Shown: positions 1 through 5,957 of the stretch, one piece after another
Layout of the letters: each line of letters opens with the position of its first letter
How positions within the stretch are numbered: the first letter of the stretch is position 1
DNA from: an uncultured Dialister sp.
GTDB lineage: Bacteria > Bacillota > Negativicutes > Veillonellales > Dialisteraceae
Length of the DNA: 8,500 bases
Assembly: GCA_934193095.1 (NCBI GenBank)
Contig: CAKPUX010000070.1
Span: forward strand, 1 to 8,500
Reading direction: 5' to 3'
Made by a program: the position numbers and the translations under genes
Notes under the pieces: generated by a model
What the model saw: the letters and a program-made list of their open reading frames with translations, nothing else
Told to the model about the DNA's origin: nothing
The model's database searches: none

Positions 1-4
1 ACGT

Positions 5-97
5 AGCCCCCTCAGCCCTTCGGGCAGCTCCCCCGATGGGGAGCCAAGAACGTTCTGCCGCTTAACTTAATAGCATTCCCTAGAGGGGAAGGCTGCG
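5..97. repeat. GC-rich hairpin-rich intergenic repeat
   Basis: This gene-free stretch contains back-to-back small hairpins: GCCC/GGGC at 15-25, GCTCCCC/GGGGAGC at 27-44 and TTCCC/GGGAA at 76-90. The order AGCCCC-CTCA, hairpin, AGCTCCCC, GGGGAGCC is of the kind seen as dispersed intergenic repeats in many Firmicutes. A decayed sequence with similar order lies at 1595-1645. No coding potential is apparent. The function is unknown, and family membership is judged by eye. Confidence 0.45.
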
Positions 98-124
98 ATA
101 CGAGAATAGCATCTTCTAAAAAAA

Positions 125-178
125 GGCGGCGAAGCCGCCACCTGAACCCTGAACCCTGAACCTTGAACCTTGAACCAA
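125..178. repeat. GAACCCT 7-bp tandem array with adjacent hairpin
   Basis: A perfect 6-bp stem with a GAA loop (GGCGGC-GAA-GCCGCC, 125-139) is followed after four bases by 7-bp units: GAACCCT twice (144-157), GAACCTT twice (158-171) and a partial GAACCAA (172-178). The same arrangement, a GC-rich hairpin beside GAACC units, recurs at 692-646 (reversed), 843-899 and 8388-8425 (reversed). It is non-coding, and its role is unknown. Confidence 0.8.
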
Positions 179-191
179 ATGAAAGCAAAGT

Positions 192-242
192 AAAAAGGGG
201 CTGTGAAGAAATGGGGATTCATTTCTTCACAGCCCCTTTTTT
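192..242. terminator. Bidirectional Rho-independent terminator, 20-bp stem
   Basis: Bases 193-212 pair perfectly with 221-240 around the 8-base loop GGGGATTC. The plus strand ends in a run of T (237-242), and the A run at 192-196 gives U residues on the minus strand, so it can stop transcription in both directions. On the minus strand it lies about 80 bases beyond the stop of the small gene at 322-567. On the plus strand it would serve a gene to the left of the window. Confidence 0.9.
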
Positions 243-321
243 ATTGCCCGAGATGGGAAGGGGGAGCGCATATCGGTCGCAGGGGTCAGTGACTCCTCCT
301 GCCATGCCGTGCATCCGCTGT

Positions 322-567
322 CTATTTCAGATATTTCTTCCCGAGCTTCCATGTCAGAGCCAGCGACTGCTGGAGTAGGAAGAAATGGAAAGCCCGCATG
401 GGGTGCAGGAGCCAGAAGGCCTTCTTGATGGGAGCCAGCGCCTGCCAGCCTTCTGCCTCTTTCTTTGTCGGTGTATATGCCTCCTGCCTTGCATTCAGCC
501 CTTTGGCAAGGAATGCGCCCAAAAGTGTGAGCAGGATCATTTTGAAAATGCCATTCTTGTTATTCAC
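322..567 (-). CDS. Small hypothetical protein with hydrophobic N-terminus
   Basis: I do not recognise this 81-residue protein. The chosen start is GTG at 565-567, because an AGAGGTG ribosome binding site (574-580) sits seven bases before it. An in-frame start further upstream at 615 would precede the predicted promoter. Residues 7-22 are hydrophobic (FKMILLTLLGAFL) and may be a membrane anchor or uncleaved signal. The middle is polar, the segment near residues 47-72 is rich in aromatic and aliphatic residues, and the C-terminus is basic (KLGKKYLK). There is no cysteine. The gene stands alone with its own candidate promoter and a downstream terminator at 192-242, which favours a real transcription unit. 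Function unknown; a small membrane-associated protein is the most that can be inferred. Confidence 0.55.
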   Translation of the reverse strand: MNNKNGIFKMILLTLLGAFLAKGLNARQEAYTPTKKEAEGWQALAPIKKAFWLLHPMRAFHFFLLQQSLALTWKLGKKYLK

Positions 568-573
568 GATCAT

Positions 574-580
574 CACCTCT
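574..580 (-). promoter_or_regulatory. Ribosome binding site fixing the GTG start of the small gene
   Basis: On the minus strand this reads AGAGGTG, followed by ATGATC and then the GTG start. Spacing to GTG is near ideal, while spacing to the in-frame ATG just inside it would be zero, so GTG is preferred. Confidence 0.55.
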
Positions 581-586
581 ATCCGT

Positions 587-615
587 ATCATAGCAAAGGG
601 GAGAGCGTTAGGCAA
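587..615 (-). promoter_or_regulatory. Candidate sigma-70 promoter of the small gene
   Basis: On the minus strand there is TTGCCT (610-615), a 17-base spacer and TATGAT (587-592). The -10 matches 5 of 6 consensus bases and the -35 matches 4 of 6. The leader would be very short, about 13-15 bases, ending in the AGAGGTG ribosome binding site. Confidence 0.5.
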
Positions 616-645
616 GGTGTGGTAAGATAGTTGGAGAAAATAAAA

Positions 646-715
646 GGTTCAACGGGTTCGATGGGTTCGGTGGGTTCAACGGGGGGTGGCGCGGCGCAAA
701 AATTATAGAGCGCCG
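646..715. repeat. GGTTCNNNG 9-bp array followed by GC-rich hairpin
   Basis: Four 9-bp units run from 646 to 681: GGTTCAACG, GGTTCGATG, GGTTCGGTG, GGTTCAACG. GGTTC and the final G are fixed and the three bases between vary. A G-rich tail (GGGGTGGCG) and a 6-bp hairpin (CGGCGC 692-697 with GCGCCG 710-715) follow. A matching array with the same tail begins at 8454. It belongs to a gene-free stretch (568-932) that otherwise holds a GTCATCCC repeat and an inverted GAACC array. Confidence 0.75.
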
Positions 716-742
716 TATGTTAGAAAGTGAAAATCACGTATC

Positions 743-769
743 GTCATCCCGACCGAAGTGGAGGGATCT
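743..769. repeat. GTCATCCC-type dispersed intergenic repeat (short copy)
   Basis: The sequence begins GTCATCCCGACCG and ends GAGGGATCT. ATCCC (746-750) is complementary to GGGAT (763-767). It belongs to the GTCATYCTGAGCG...GAAGRATCT class of short intergenic repeats seen in many bacterial genomes (general knowledge). A second, longer copy is at 3978-4054. Confidence 0.6.
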
Positions 770-842
770 TTTTCGTCCGCGGTACAATGACGAATGTTGA
801 ATAAAGGAAAACGGGAAACTATGCATCGTGTGATCAAAAAAA

Positions 843-899
843 CGGCGAAGCCGCACAACAACCCGTTGAACCTATAGAACCTTCAGAACCCGCTGAACC
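843..899. repeat. Hairpin plus 9-bp GAACC array, inverted relative to 646-715
   Basis: A hairpin CGGC-GAA-GCCG (843-853) is followed by four 9-bp units ending in GAACC (864-899): CGTTGAACC, TATAGAACC, TTCAGAACC, CGCTGAACC. Read on the other strand these are GGTTCNNNG-like units, so this array and 646-681 face each other across about 180 bases. It ends 33 bases before the maf start codon. Confidence 0.75.
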
Positions 900-932
900 C
901 TAAATATCATCATTCCAAAGGAGCATTCAACC

Positions 933-1550
933 ATGCACATCATTTTAGCTTCTGCTTCGCCGCGTCGGCGGGAGCTCATCCATCAGATCGGCTGGACGGA
1001 AGACGTCCTGCCCTCCTCCTTTCCAGAAGCAGAAACGCCGGAAGAGGCGAAGACACGTATTTTTGAATTTCCCGAGAGCGTACAGCAGATCCTTTCCTGC
1101 AAAAAGGGAGCAGATCTTGTGACGCTTTTCAATGCTTGCGGGAAGGCAAAGAGCATCTTTGAGAGAGAGGGGGCAGAGACAGCGATCGTTGCAGCCGATA
1201 CCGTCGTGGTGCTTGATGAGGATATCCTTGGCAAGCCCAAAGATGAGGAGGAGGCGCGCCTCATGCTCCGCCGCCTCTCCGGACGGGCGCACGAAGTCAA
1301 GACCGGACTTTCTGTCTATCATAAGGGTCATGTCCATCTTCATGTCGAGACGACGCGCGTCTATTTCAGAAAGCTCTCGGCTTCGGAGATCGATCGCTAC
1401 GTCGCCACCGGTGAACCGATGGATAAAGCCGGCGCGTACGGCATCCAGGGCAAGGGCGCGATCCTGGTTTCTCGTATAGAAGGCTCCTATGACAATGTCG
1501 TCGGCCTTCCTCTCGCTCGGCTCTATGAGATGATGAGAGAGGAAGAGTAG
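933..1550 (+). CDS. maf: Maf nucleotide pyrophosphatase (dTTP/UTP type)
   Basis: This 205-residue protein belongs to the Maf/Ham1 fold of house-cleaning pyrophosphatases, which hydrolyse (d)NTPs to NMP and pyrophosphate in the cytoplasm. Visible motifs are the N-terminal nucleotide-binding ASASPRR (6-12), the acidic ADTVV with GKPKDEEEA (89-108), LSGRAHEVKTG (115-125), DKAGAYGIQGKGA (164-176) and GSYDNVVGLP (184-193). The DKAGAYGIQG and VVGLP signatures match the YhdE/B. subtilis Maf branch (dTTP/UTP) rather than the YceF (m7GTP) branch. The protein is about 15 residues longer than B. subtilis Maf, with the extra residues between the N-terminal motif and ADTVV. AAAGGAG at 917-923 precedes ATG at good spacing. 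It appears monocistronic, with no strong terminator behind it. A weak promoter candidate, TTGAAT (797-802) with TATGCA (820-825), lies upstream of the repeat array. Confidence 0.93.
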   Translation: MHIILASASPRRRELIHQIGWTEDVLPSSFPEAETPEEAKTRIFEFPESVQQILSCKKGADLVTLFNACGKAKSIFEREGAETAIVAADTVVVLDEDILGKPKDEEEARLMLRRLSGRAHEVKTGLSVYHKGHVHLHVETTRVYFRKLSASEIDRYVATGEPMDKAGAYGIQGKGAILVSRIEGSYDNVVGLPLARLYEMMREEE

Positions 1551-1594
1551 AGTCAGTCCGGGAGGGGGAGCGGCATAGCTTTTCACCTGCATCA

Positions 1595-1645
1595 AAGCCC
1601 CTCCATCCGCCTTCGCATTTGGCGGAGCTGCCAGAGGCGTCCTTG
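1595..1645. repeat. Decayed GC-rich hairpin repeat, similar to 5-48
   Basis: AAGCCCCTCC, then a hairpin CCGCC (1607-1611) with GGCGG (1621-1625), then AGCTGCCAGAGG and CCTTG resembles in order the repeat at the left end of the window (AGCCCC, hairpin, AGCTCCCC, CCAAG). It lies between maf and the receptor gene. The resemblance is imperfect and judged by eye. Confidence 0.35.
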
Positions 1646-1656
1646 CTTTTCTTCCC

Positions 1657-1685
1657 TTAACAAATGACTTAAAATATGATATGGT
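1657..1685 (+). promoter_or_regulatory. Candidate promoter of the TonB-dependent receptor
   Basis: TTAACA (1657-1662), a 17-base spacer and TATGGT (1680-1685) form a reasonable sigma-70 promoter, leaving a leader of about 105 bases. An alternative extended -10, TGGTAATAC, starts at 1682. The region is AT-rich, unlike its surroundings. Receptors of this class are usually iron- or metal-controlled, but no convincing Fur box was found. Confidence 0.4.
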
Positions 1686-1782
1686 AATACATACATATGG
1701 CTCAGACTTTCCATAGAAATAACTTTTTTCTACCAACAAGTTATGAGTGATATCTTTTCTTTTAGAGAGAGGAAAGAATCAG

Positions 1783-1790
1783 AAAAGGGG
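1783..1790 (+). promoter_or_regulatory. Ribosome binding site choosing the receptor start
   Basis: AAAAGGGG ends eight bases before the ATG at 1799. An in-frame TTG at 1793 is only two bases away, so ATG 1799 is the better start. Confidence 0.6.
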
Positions 1791-1798
1791 AATTGAAC

Positions 1799-3943
1799 AT
1801 GAAAGACATGAAAAGAACAGCGGCTCTTCTGGCGGCTATGGCGCTTCTCGGCGTGGGCAGCGCAAGTGCGGCAGAGGCCGCGCCGATGTATGCCCTGAAG
1901 GGTATTACCGTCACAGCGACCCGTCAGGCAGAAAGCCTCAAGGATGTACCGGCGAATGTACAGGTCATCACCGAGAAGGATATCAAGCTGCGCAATGTGC
2001 AGACTGCTTCTGATGCTGTTGCGATGGCGACCGGCGTCTCTGCTTCGAACTCTGTCGAAGGCACGGTGAACCTTCGCGGCTATAGCTCGAAGAACATCCT
2101 CGTCCTTGTCGACGGACAGCAGATGAATACCGCATGGAACGGCGATGTCGACTGGAACATGATCCCTGTCGAGAATATCCGCAAGATCGAGGTCGTCTCC
2201 GGCGGTCAGTCTGCCCTTTACGGCGGTCGTGCGGTCGGCGGTGTCATCAATATCATGACGAAGAGCGAGAAGCGTGACGGTGTCCACGGCTCTGCGGTCG
2301 TCAGCTACGGCAGCCACGCTACGGTGAAGCAGGCGTATGCCGTGCATGGGAAGAAGGACAAGCTGTCATGGGGGACATTCTATGAGAGCAAGAGCACGAA
2401 TGGATGGAGGGATTATACGCCGTCCGCAGTGAAAGGTGCGACTTCTTCCGGTCATACGATCACCTCAGATCTGACGGATGCCAAAGGAAATAAGCTGATG
2501 GGGGAACGCGGCAAGAAAGAGGTCATGTCTGAGAATTACGGCTTCCATCTGGGCTATGCCTTCAATGAAGATCAGAAATTGACCTACAAGTATACGCATG
2601 CCAATTATACATGGAAATACAACGATCCGACGTCCTGGGTAGAGAAGAACGGAAAGACACTTTGGCCGGCCGTTGATTTTGCGGATTCCTCCATGTCCAG
2701 TTTCTATGGTACAAAGGGCTGGCGTTCCTACGATATGCATTCTCTGACGTATAATGATCAGAAGAACAAAGTGCATGCACACTTTGGTATGACGAATTAT
2801 ACGAAGGATGGATATACGCAGCCGGGATCTGCGACGGGGACGCTTGACAGCAATTTTGATGGGAGTGGCAAGAAATCTTCTTATCCGTCAAAGTCATGGG
2901 ATTTCGATATCAATAAACGTTGGAACCTTGGAGATCATACCATCCTGTTCGGCGGATCCTATGGACAGGATCGATTTGATCAGACCATTTATAATTCAAT
3001 CTCCGACTGGAAATCCTGGAACAGTGCTTATACGAAAAATGCGAAAGATCAATTCTTAGGCGGTAAAGATAAGAATTGGGCGCTGTATCTGCAAGATAAA
3101 TGGGCATTTGCTCCGAAGTGGAATGCATATATCGGCGGCCGCTACGACCACTATAAAAAGTATGATGGCTATAGCCAGTATGTAGATCAGGAGAGAAAGA
3201 CCTTCGACTCGGCTTCTTACAATAAATTCTCTCCTAAGCTGTCACTCGATTATGCGGCCAATGATTCGCTGAATCTGTATGTATCCTATGGCAAATCCTT
3301 CAACCCGCCGATCCTGTATCAGGTCTACCGTTACACGGAAAAGGGAACCATTTATCATCAGAACCCCGAGCTGGATCCGGAGACCACAGATACATGGGAA
3401 CTGGGGGCAAAGACAAAGCTTTCTGAAAAAACGGAAGTGAATGCTTCGCTCTTCCATGCCAAGACGGATGACTACATTAAAGCGGTCGCCTATCAGGGTG
3501 GCAAGCAGTACCAGAACGTCGGCGAAGCCAAGACGCACGGCTTCGAGATCGCGGTGAACCAGAAGCACAGCGACAACTGGACTTCCTATATCAATTACAC
3601 CTGGCAGACGGGCAAGATCGATGGCGATAAGAACTATGATATCCCGCGTCACCTGCTCCATCTCGGCACGACCTTCCACAAGGATCCATGGACGGTGAAC
3701 GTCGACGGCATGTTCATCTCGGACCGCACGGAAGCGGGAATGAAGAGCGGCTGCTTCAAGGCCCGCGATGCGTACTTCCTCTTGAATCTCAATACAAACT
3801 ACCAGTTCAACAAGAATTTCTCCATGCAGTTTGCCATCGAGAATGTCCTTGATCGTGAATACTTCGATGAAGATATTTCGACGAGCCACTACTACATCGG
3901 TGATGGCCGCACCTTCACGCTGTCTGCGCGCTATACGTTCTAA
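1799..3943 (+). CDS. TonB-dependent outer-membrane receptor
   Basis: This 714-residue outer-membrane active transporter is energised by TonB/ExbBD, none of which are in the window. A signal peptide covers residues 1-24 (basic MKDMKR, hydrophobic stretch, SASA cleavage). A TonB-box-like KGITVTATR follows at 34-42. The plug domain spans about 48-156, with the family signatures VQVITEKDI, LRGYSSKNILVLVDG (92-106), VENIRKIEVVSGGQSALYGG and AVGGVINIMTK (145-155). The rest is a 22-strand-type beta-barrel. GKSFNPPILYQ with NPELDPETTDTWELG is the typical late-barrel motif, IENVLDREY follows, and the protein ends in aromatic ARYTF, the outer-membrane assembly signal. Length and layout fit the FepA/CirA/BtuB class, but the ligand (siderophore, haem or cobalamin) cannot be read from sequence. 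Bases about 2345-3480 are AT-richer and use different codons from both ends, suggesting a recombined barrel. The gene is single, with a terminator at 4093-4132. Confidence 0.93.
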   Translation: MKDMKRTAALLAAMALLGVGSASAAEAAPMYALKGITVTATRQAESLKDVPANVQVITEKDIKLRNVQTASDAVAMATGVSASNSVEGTVNLRGYSSKNILVLVDGQQMNTAWNGDVDWNMIPVENIRKIEVVSGGQSALYGGRAVGGVINIMTKSEKRDGVHGSAVVSYGSHATVKQAYAVHGKKDKLSWGTFYESKSTNGWRDYTPSAVKGATSSGHTITSDLTDAKGNKLMGERGKKEVMSENYGFHLGYAFNEDQKLTYKYTHANYTWKYNDPTSWVEKNGKTLWPAVDFADSSMSSFYGTKGWRSYDMHSLTYNDQKNKVHAHFGMTNYTKDGYTQPGSATGTLDSNFDGSGKKSSYPSKSWDFDINKRWNLGDHTILFGGSYGQDRFDQTIYNSISDWKSWNSAYTKNAKDQFLGGKDKNWALYLQDKWAFAPKWNAYIGGRYDHYKKYDGYSQYVDQERKTFDSASYNKFSPKLSLDYAANDSLNLYVSYGKSFNPPILYQVYRYTEKGTIYHQNPELDPETTDTWELGAKTKLSEKTEVNASLFHAKTDDYIKAVAYQGGKQYQNVGEAKTHGFEIAVNQKHSDNWTSYINYTWQTGKIDGDKNYDIPRHLLHLGTTFHKDPWTVNVDGMFISDRTEAGMKSGCFKARDAYFLLNLNTNYQFNKNFSMQFAIENVLDREYFDEDISTSHYYIGDGRTFTLSARYTF

Positions 3944-3977
3944 TTAGAAATGCAAAATAGCGGTATTTTTCCGTACC

Positions 3978-4054
3978 GTCATTCTGAGCGGAGAAAAACG
4001 GAGAATGTGAGACCGCTGGTGCGCGGAACGCATGGGGGATGAGCCGAAGAATCT
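3978..4054. repeat. GTCATTCT-type dispersed repeat (long copy)
   Basis: The left part GTCATTCTGAGCGG (3978-3991) and right part GAGCCGAAGAATCT (4041-4054) match the two halves of the repeat class seen at 743-769, separated here by about 49 extra bases. ATTCT (3981-3985) is complementary to AGAAT (4048-4052). It is non-coding, in the gap between the receptor and the aminopeptidase. Confidence 0.55.
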
Positions 4055-4092
4055 AAACGCGAGCAGCGTACGATGAACCTGCACCCCAACAT

Positions 4093-4132
4093 AAAAAGCA
4101 CGTCTGAATCAAAAGATTCAGACGTGCTTTTT
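4093..4132. terminator. Bidirectional Rho-independent terminator, 18-bp stem
   Basis: Bases 4093-4110 pair perfectly with 4115-4132 around an AAAA loop. The stem starts with five A and ends with five T, so it works on both strands. It separates the convergent receptor gene (+) and the aminopeptidase operon (-). Confidence 0.92.
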
Positions 4133-4182
4133 CGTAGCGTCATGGGGGAGTCAGGAAGGAACGAGTCCGATTTCGTGTATTG

Positions 4183-4215
4183 CCCTAATCTCTAGTTCCT
4201 AGCCACCAGTCCCTA
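4183..4215. repeat. Degenerate CTAGTYCCTAG-like repeat
   Basis: CCCTAATC, CTAGTTCCTAG (4192-4202) and CCAGTCCCTA (4206-4215) look like a decayed tandem array of a CTAGTCC-type unit. It runs into the last codon of the aminopeptidase gene. Low confidence. Confidence 0.3.
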
Positions 4216-5493
4216 CTCATAGAACTTCGTCACGGCATCTACGAGGTAGGCAGTATCCTTGACGCCGGCAGTCTCATAGGAGGAGTGCATGGCGAGCTGG
4301 GGGAGACCGATGTCTACGGTCGGCATGGCGATGACGGTGTTTGAAATATTGCCGAGCGTGGAGCCGCCTGGGTTGTCACTGTGATTCGTGAAGGTCTGTG
4401 TGGGGATGTCATGGTCCTTGCACAGCTTCTTGAAGTAGGCGGCAGAGAAGGCATTGGTCGCATATTTCTGTGCGGCGCTGTACTTGATGACGACGCCGCC
4501 ATTGATGACGGGACGGTTCACAGGATCCGCATATTCCGGATGGTTCGGGTGGACGCTGTGGGCGTTGTCAGCGGAGATCATGAAGCTTCTCGCGATCATG
4601 GCCATGGTCTCATCATAGCTGTATCCGAGGGAGCGAGCGAGACGCTCAAGTGTATTCGCAAGGAAGGTGGAGCCGGCGCCCTGTGAGGTGGCGCTGCCGA
4701 CTTCTTCGTTATCGAAAAGGGCGTAGACGGAGATGTATTTCTCCTTCTGTCCCTGCGTGAAGCCGCGGAAGCAGGCGAAGGCGCACTGCAGGTCGTCGAG
4801 CTTCGGCGAGGAGATGAATTCTCTCTCTTCGCCCCAGATAGTGCCGGGGACGCGGCTGTAGAGGATGAGGTCATGGGCAAGGATGTCCTCTGCTTTCACC
4901 TTGGCAGCGGCGGCGATGACGTCCATGAAAGGGGTCTTTGCGCCGGTCATGCCATAAAGGGGGAGCATGTCCTTCTGCACTTTCCACTCTTTATGCTGGT
5001 TCACGCTGCGATCCATATGAATCGCGACGGAGGGGATGACGAGCATGGTGCCATCGATCGCGATGAGCTTTTCCGCAAGGTGGCCGTTCTCTGTGACGAG
5101 GAGACGTCCGGCGACGGAGAGCGGACGGTCGAGCCAGGTCGACATGATCATGCCGCCGTAGCCCTCGACATTGAGCTTCACATACGGGCCATCTGCGATT
5201 TCCGGATTCTCTTTGATCTTGAAAGCCGGGGAGTCGCAGTGCGAGGCGGTGATATGGAAGGCTTCTGCGCCTTCTTTTGGCACGGTGAAGGCCATGAGGG
5301 CGCTGCCATTTCTGGTGACGACGTACTTGCCGCCCTTCTCGATCTGCCAGGGGTCTTCTTCGCGGATCTCTGTGAAGCCTGCGTAGAGGAGCGCCGCCTT
5401 GATGCCGCGGACGGCATGGAAGGTGGAGGGGGACTTGGCGATGAAATGGATGAGGTCGCGGCTGATGTCATCTGCGGTGATTGGCTGTTCCAT
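4213..5493 (-). CDS. apeB: M18 family aminopeptidase (aspartyl aminopeptidase type)
   Basis: This 426-residue cytoplasmic, co-catalytic zinc aminopeptidase removes N-terminal residues (acidic ones in characterised relatives) from peptides. M18 motifs appear in order: SHCDSP (84-89, His85 metal ligand, Asp87), SPKLDDLQCAF (229-239, bridging Asp233/234), DNEEVGS (261-267, the catalytic Glu263 and metal-binding Glu264 pair), SADNAHSVHPNHP (307-319, Asp309), NHSDNPGGSTLG (370-381) and LPQLAMHSSYE (397-407, His403 ligand). All expected metal and catalytic residues are present, and length is normal for M18. The ATG overlaps the stop of the upstream secreted-protein gene (TAATG). The only Shine-Dalgarno-like sequence (AGGA) lies inside that gene, so translation is probably coupled. 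Transcription ends at 4093-4132. Substrate preference cannot be told from sequence. Confidence 0.93.
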   Translation of the reverse strand: MEQPITADDISRDLIHFIAKSPSTFHAVRGIKAALLYAGFTEIREEDPWQIEKGGKYVVTRNGSALMAFTVPKEGAEAFHITASHCDSPAFKIKENPEIADGPYVKLNVEGYGGMIMSTWLDRPLSVAGRLLVTENGHLAEKLIAIDGTMLVIPSVAIHMDRSVNQHKEWKVQKDMLPLYGMTGAKTPFMDVIAAAAKVKAEDILAHDLILYSRVPGTIWGEEREFISSPKLDDLQCAFACFRGFTQGQKEKYISVYALFDNEEVGSATSQGAGSTFLANTLERLARSLGYSYDETMAMIARSFMISADNAHSVHPNHPEYADPVNRPVINGGVVIKYSAAQKYATNAFSAAYFKKLCKDHDIPTQTFTNHSDNPGGSTLGNISNTVIAMPTVDIGLPQLAMHSSYETAGVKDTAYLVDAVTKFYE

Positions 5494-5876
5494 TATTTCT
5501 TATGTCCTACTTTTTTCTGATATACGTCTTCTGCCATCTGGGCACGGGCACGGATGACCGGGTTCGAAGAGTTGACGGAGGTCGGAGTGAAGTTGCTCTT
5601 GTAGTGGAGCTTCTTCGTTTCCTTTTCCATTTCGACGACCTGGATGGTGCCGGCGGTGCGGTCGTAGGCGTAGGTGTAGGTGCAGGTGCCGCCTTCGATG
5701 GCTTCGATGGCGACGAAGTTCAGGATCTCATGACCGTTTGTGGTCTTCTTGATACTGGTCTCCTGCATGTCGATGGTGGTGGTGTCGTTATATTTCCAGA
5801 GGCTTTCTGCGGAAACGGACATAGAGCCGGCAGCGATGGCAGCGGCAGCTGCCAGGGCGATCATCATTTTTTTCAT
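5493..5876 (-). CDS. Secreted protein of unknown function
   Basis: This 127-residue protein has a clear signal peptide: MKKMM, an alanine-rich hydrophobic stretch and cleavage after SVSA at about residue 23. The mature part starts ESLWKYNDTTTIDM and looks beta-rich, with alternating hydrophobic residues (HEILNFVAIEAIEGG, TYTYAYDRTAGTIQVVEME). It ends in a basic, partly helical tail (MAEDVYQKKVGHKK). It has one cysteine and no lipobox, so a soluble periplasmic or exported protein is more likely than a lipoprotein. The start is the ATG at 5874-5876, with AGAGAG at good spacing; the in-frame GTG three codons earlier overlaps that ribosome binding site. It is the first gene of a two-gene operon, with a one-base overlap to the M18 aminopeptidase. 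I do not recognise a domain; a weak resemblance to small surface-adhesin-like proteins of Negativicutes is not enough to name it. Confidence 0.75.
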   Translation of the reverse strand: MKKMMIALAAAAAIAAGSMSVSAESLWKYNDTTTIDMQETSIKKTTNGHEILNFVAIEAIEGGTCTYTYAYDRTAGTIQVVEMEKETKKLHYKSNFTPTSVNSSNPVIRARAQMAEDVYQKKVGHKK

Positions 5877-5901
5877 AGCAATCACTCTCTTTCGTGAATG
5901 G

Positions 5902-5916
5902 ATGACTGGAAGTCAT
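5902..5916. promoter_or_regulatory. Short inverted repeat in the operon leader
   Basis: ATGACT-GGA-AGTCAT (5902-5916) is a perfect 6-bp inverted repeat. It lies between the predicted -10 (5940-5945) and the start of the secreted-protein gene. It could be an operator or an RNA hairpin; no regulator can be assigned. Confidence 0.35.
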
Positions 5917-5939
5917 TCTTTGTTTGCAGTGCTGGATTT

Positions 5940-5948
5940 ATTATAGCA
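5940..5948 (-). promoter_or_regulatory. Extended -10 promoter of the secreted-protein/aminopeptidase operon
   Basis: On the minus strand TGCTATAAT (5940-5948) combines a perfect TATAAT with the upstream TG of an extended -10 element. No good -35 is seen at 17 bases. The leader would be about 57 bases. Confidence 0.6.
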
Positions 5949-5957
5949 TAAAAATGA

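Noticed and set aside
125..178. CRISPR array
   Set aside because: Units are 7 bp and directly tandem, without 25-40 base repeats or unique spacers, and there are no cas genes.
646..700. A Gly-Ser repeat peptide encoded by the 9-bp array
   Set aside because: The period of nine keeps one frame open for about 25 codons, but there is no ribosome binding site or credible start and it ends soon after the array.
646..899. tRNA gene or tRNA fragments, because GGTTC resembles the T-loop
   Set aside because: No acceptor stem, anticodon arm or CCA end can be folded; GGTTC simply repeats every 7 or 9 bases.
1674..1698. Fur box in the receptor promoter
   Set aside because: The AT-rich sequence matches only about half of the classical 7-1-7 positions, so iron control cannot be claimed.
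945..1739. A 264-codon open frame on the minus strand opposite maf
   Set aside because: It mirrors maf, which shows every family motif; the antisense protein has no recognisable domain and no ribosome binding site.
4873..5520. A 215-codon plus-strand frame opposite the aminopeptidase
   Set aside because: It is a shadow of the M18 gene, rich in Asp, Gly and His in the manner of antisense frames.
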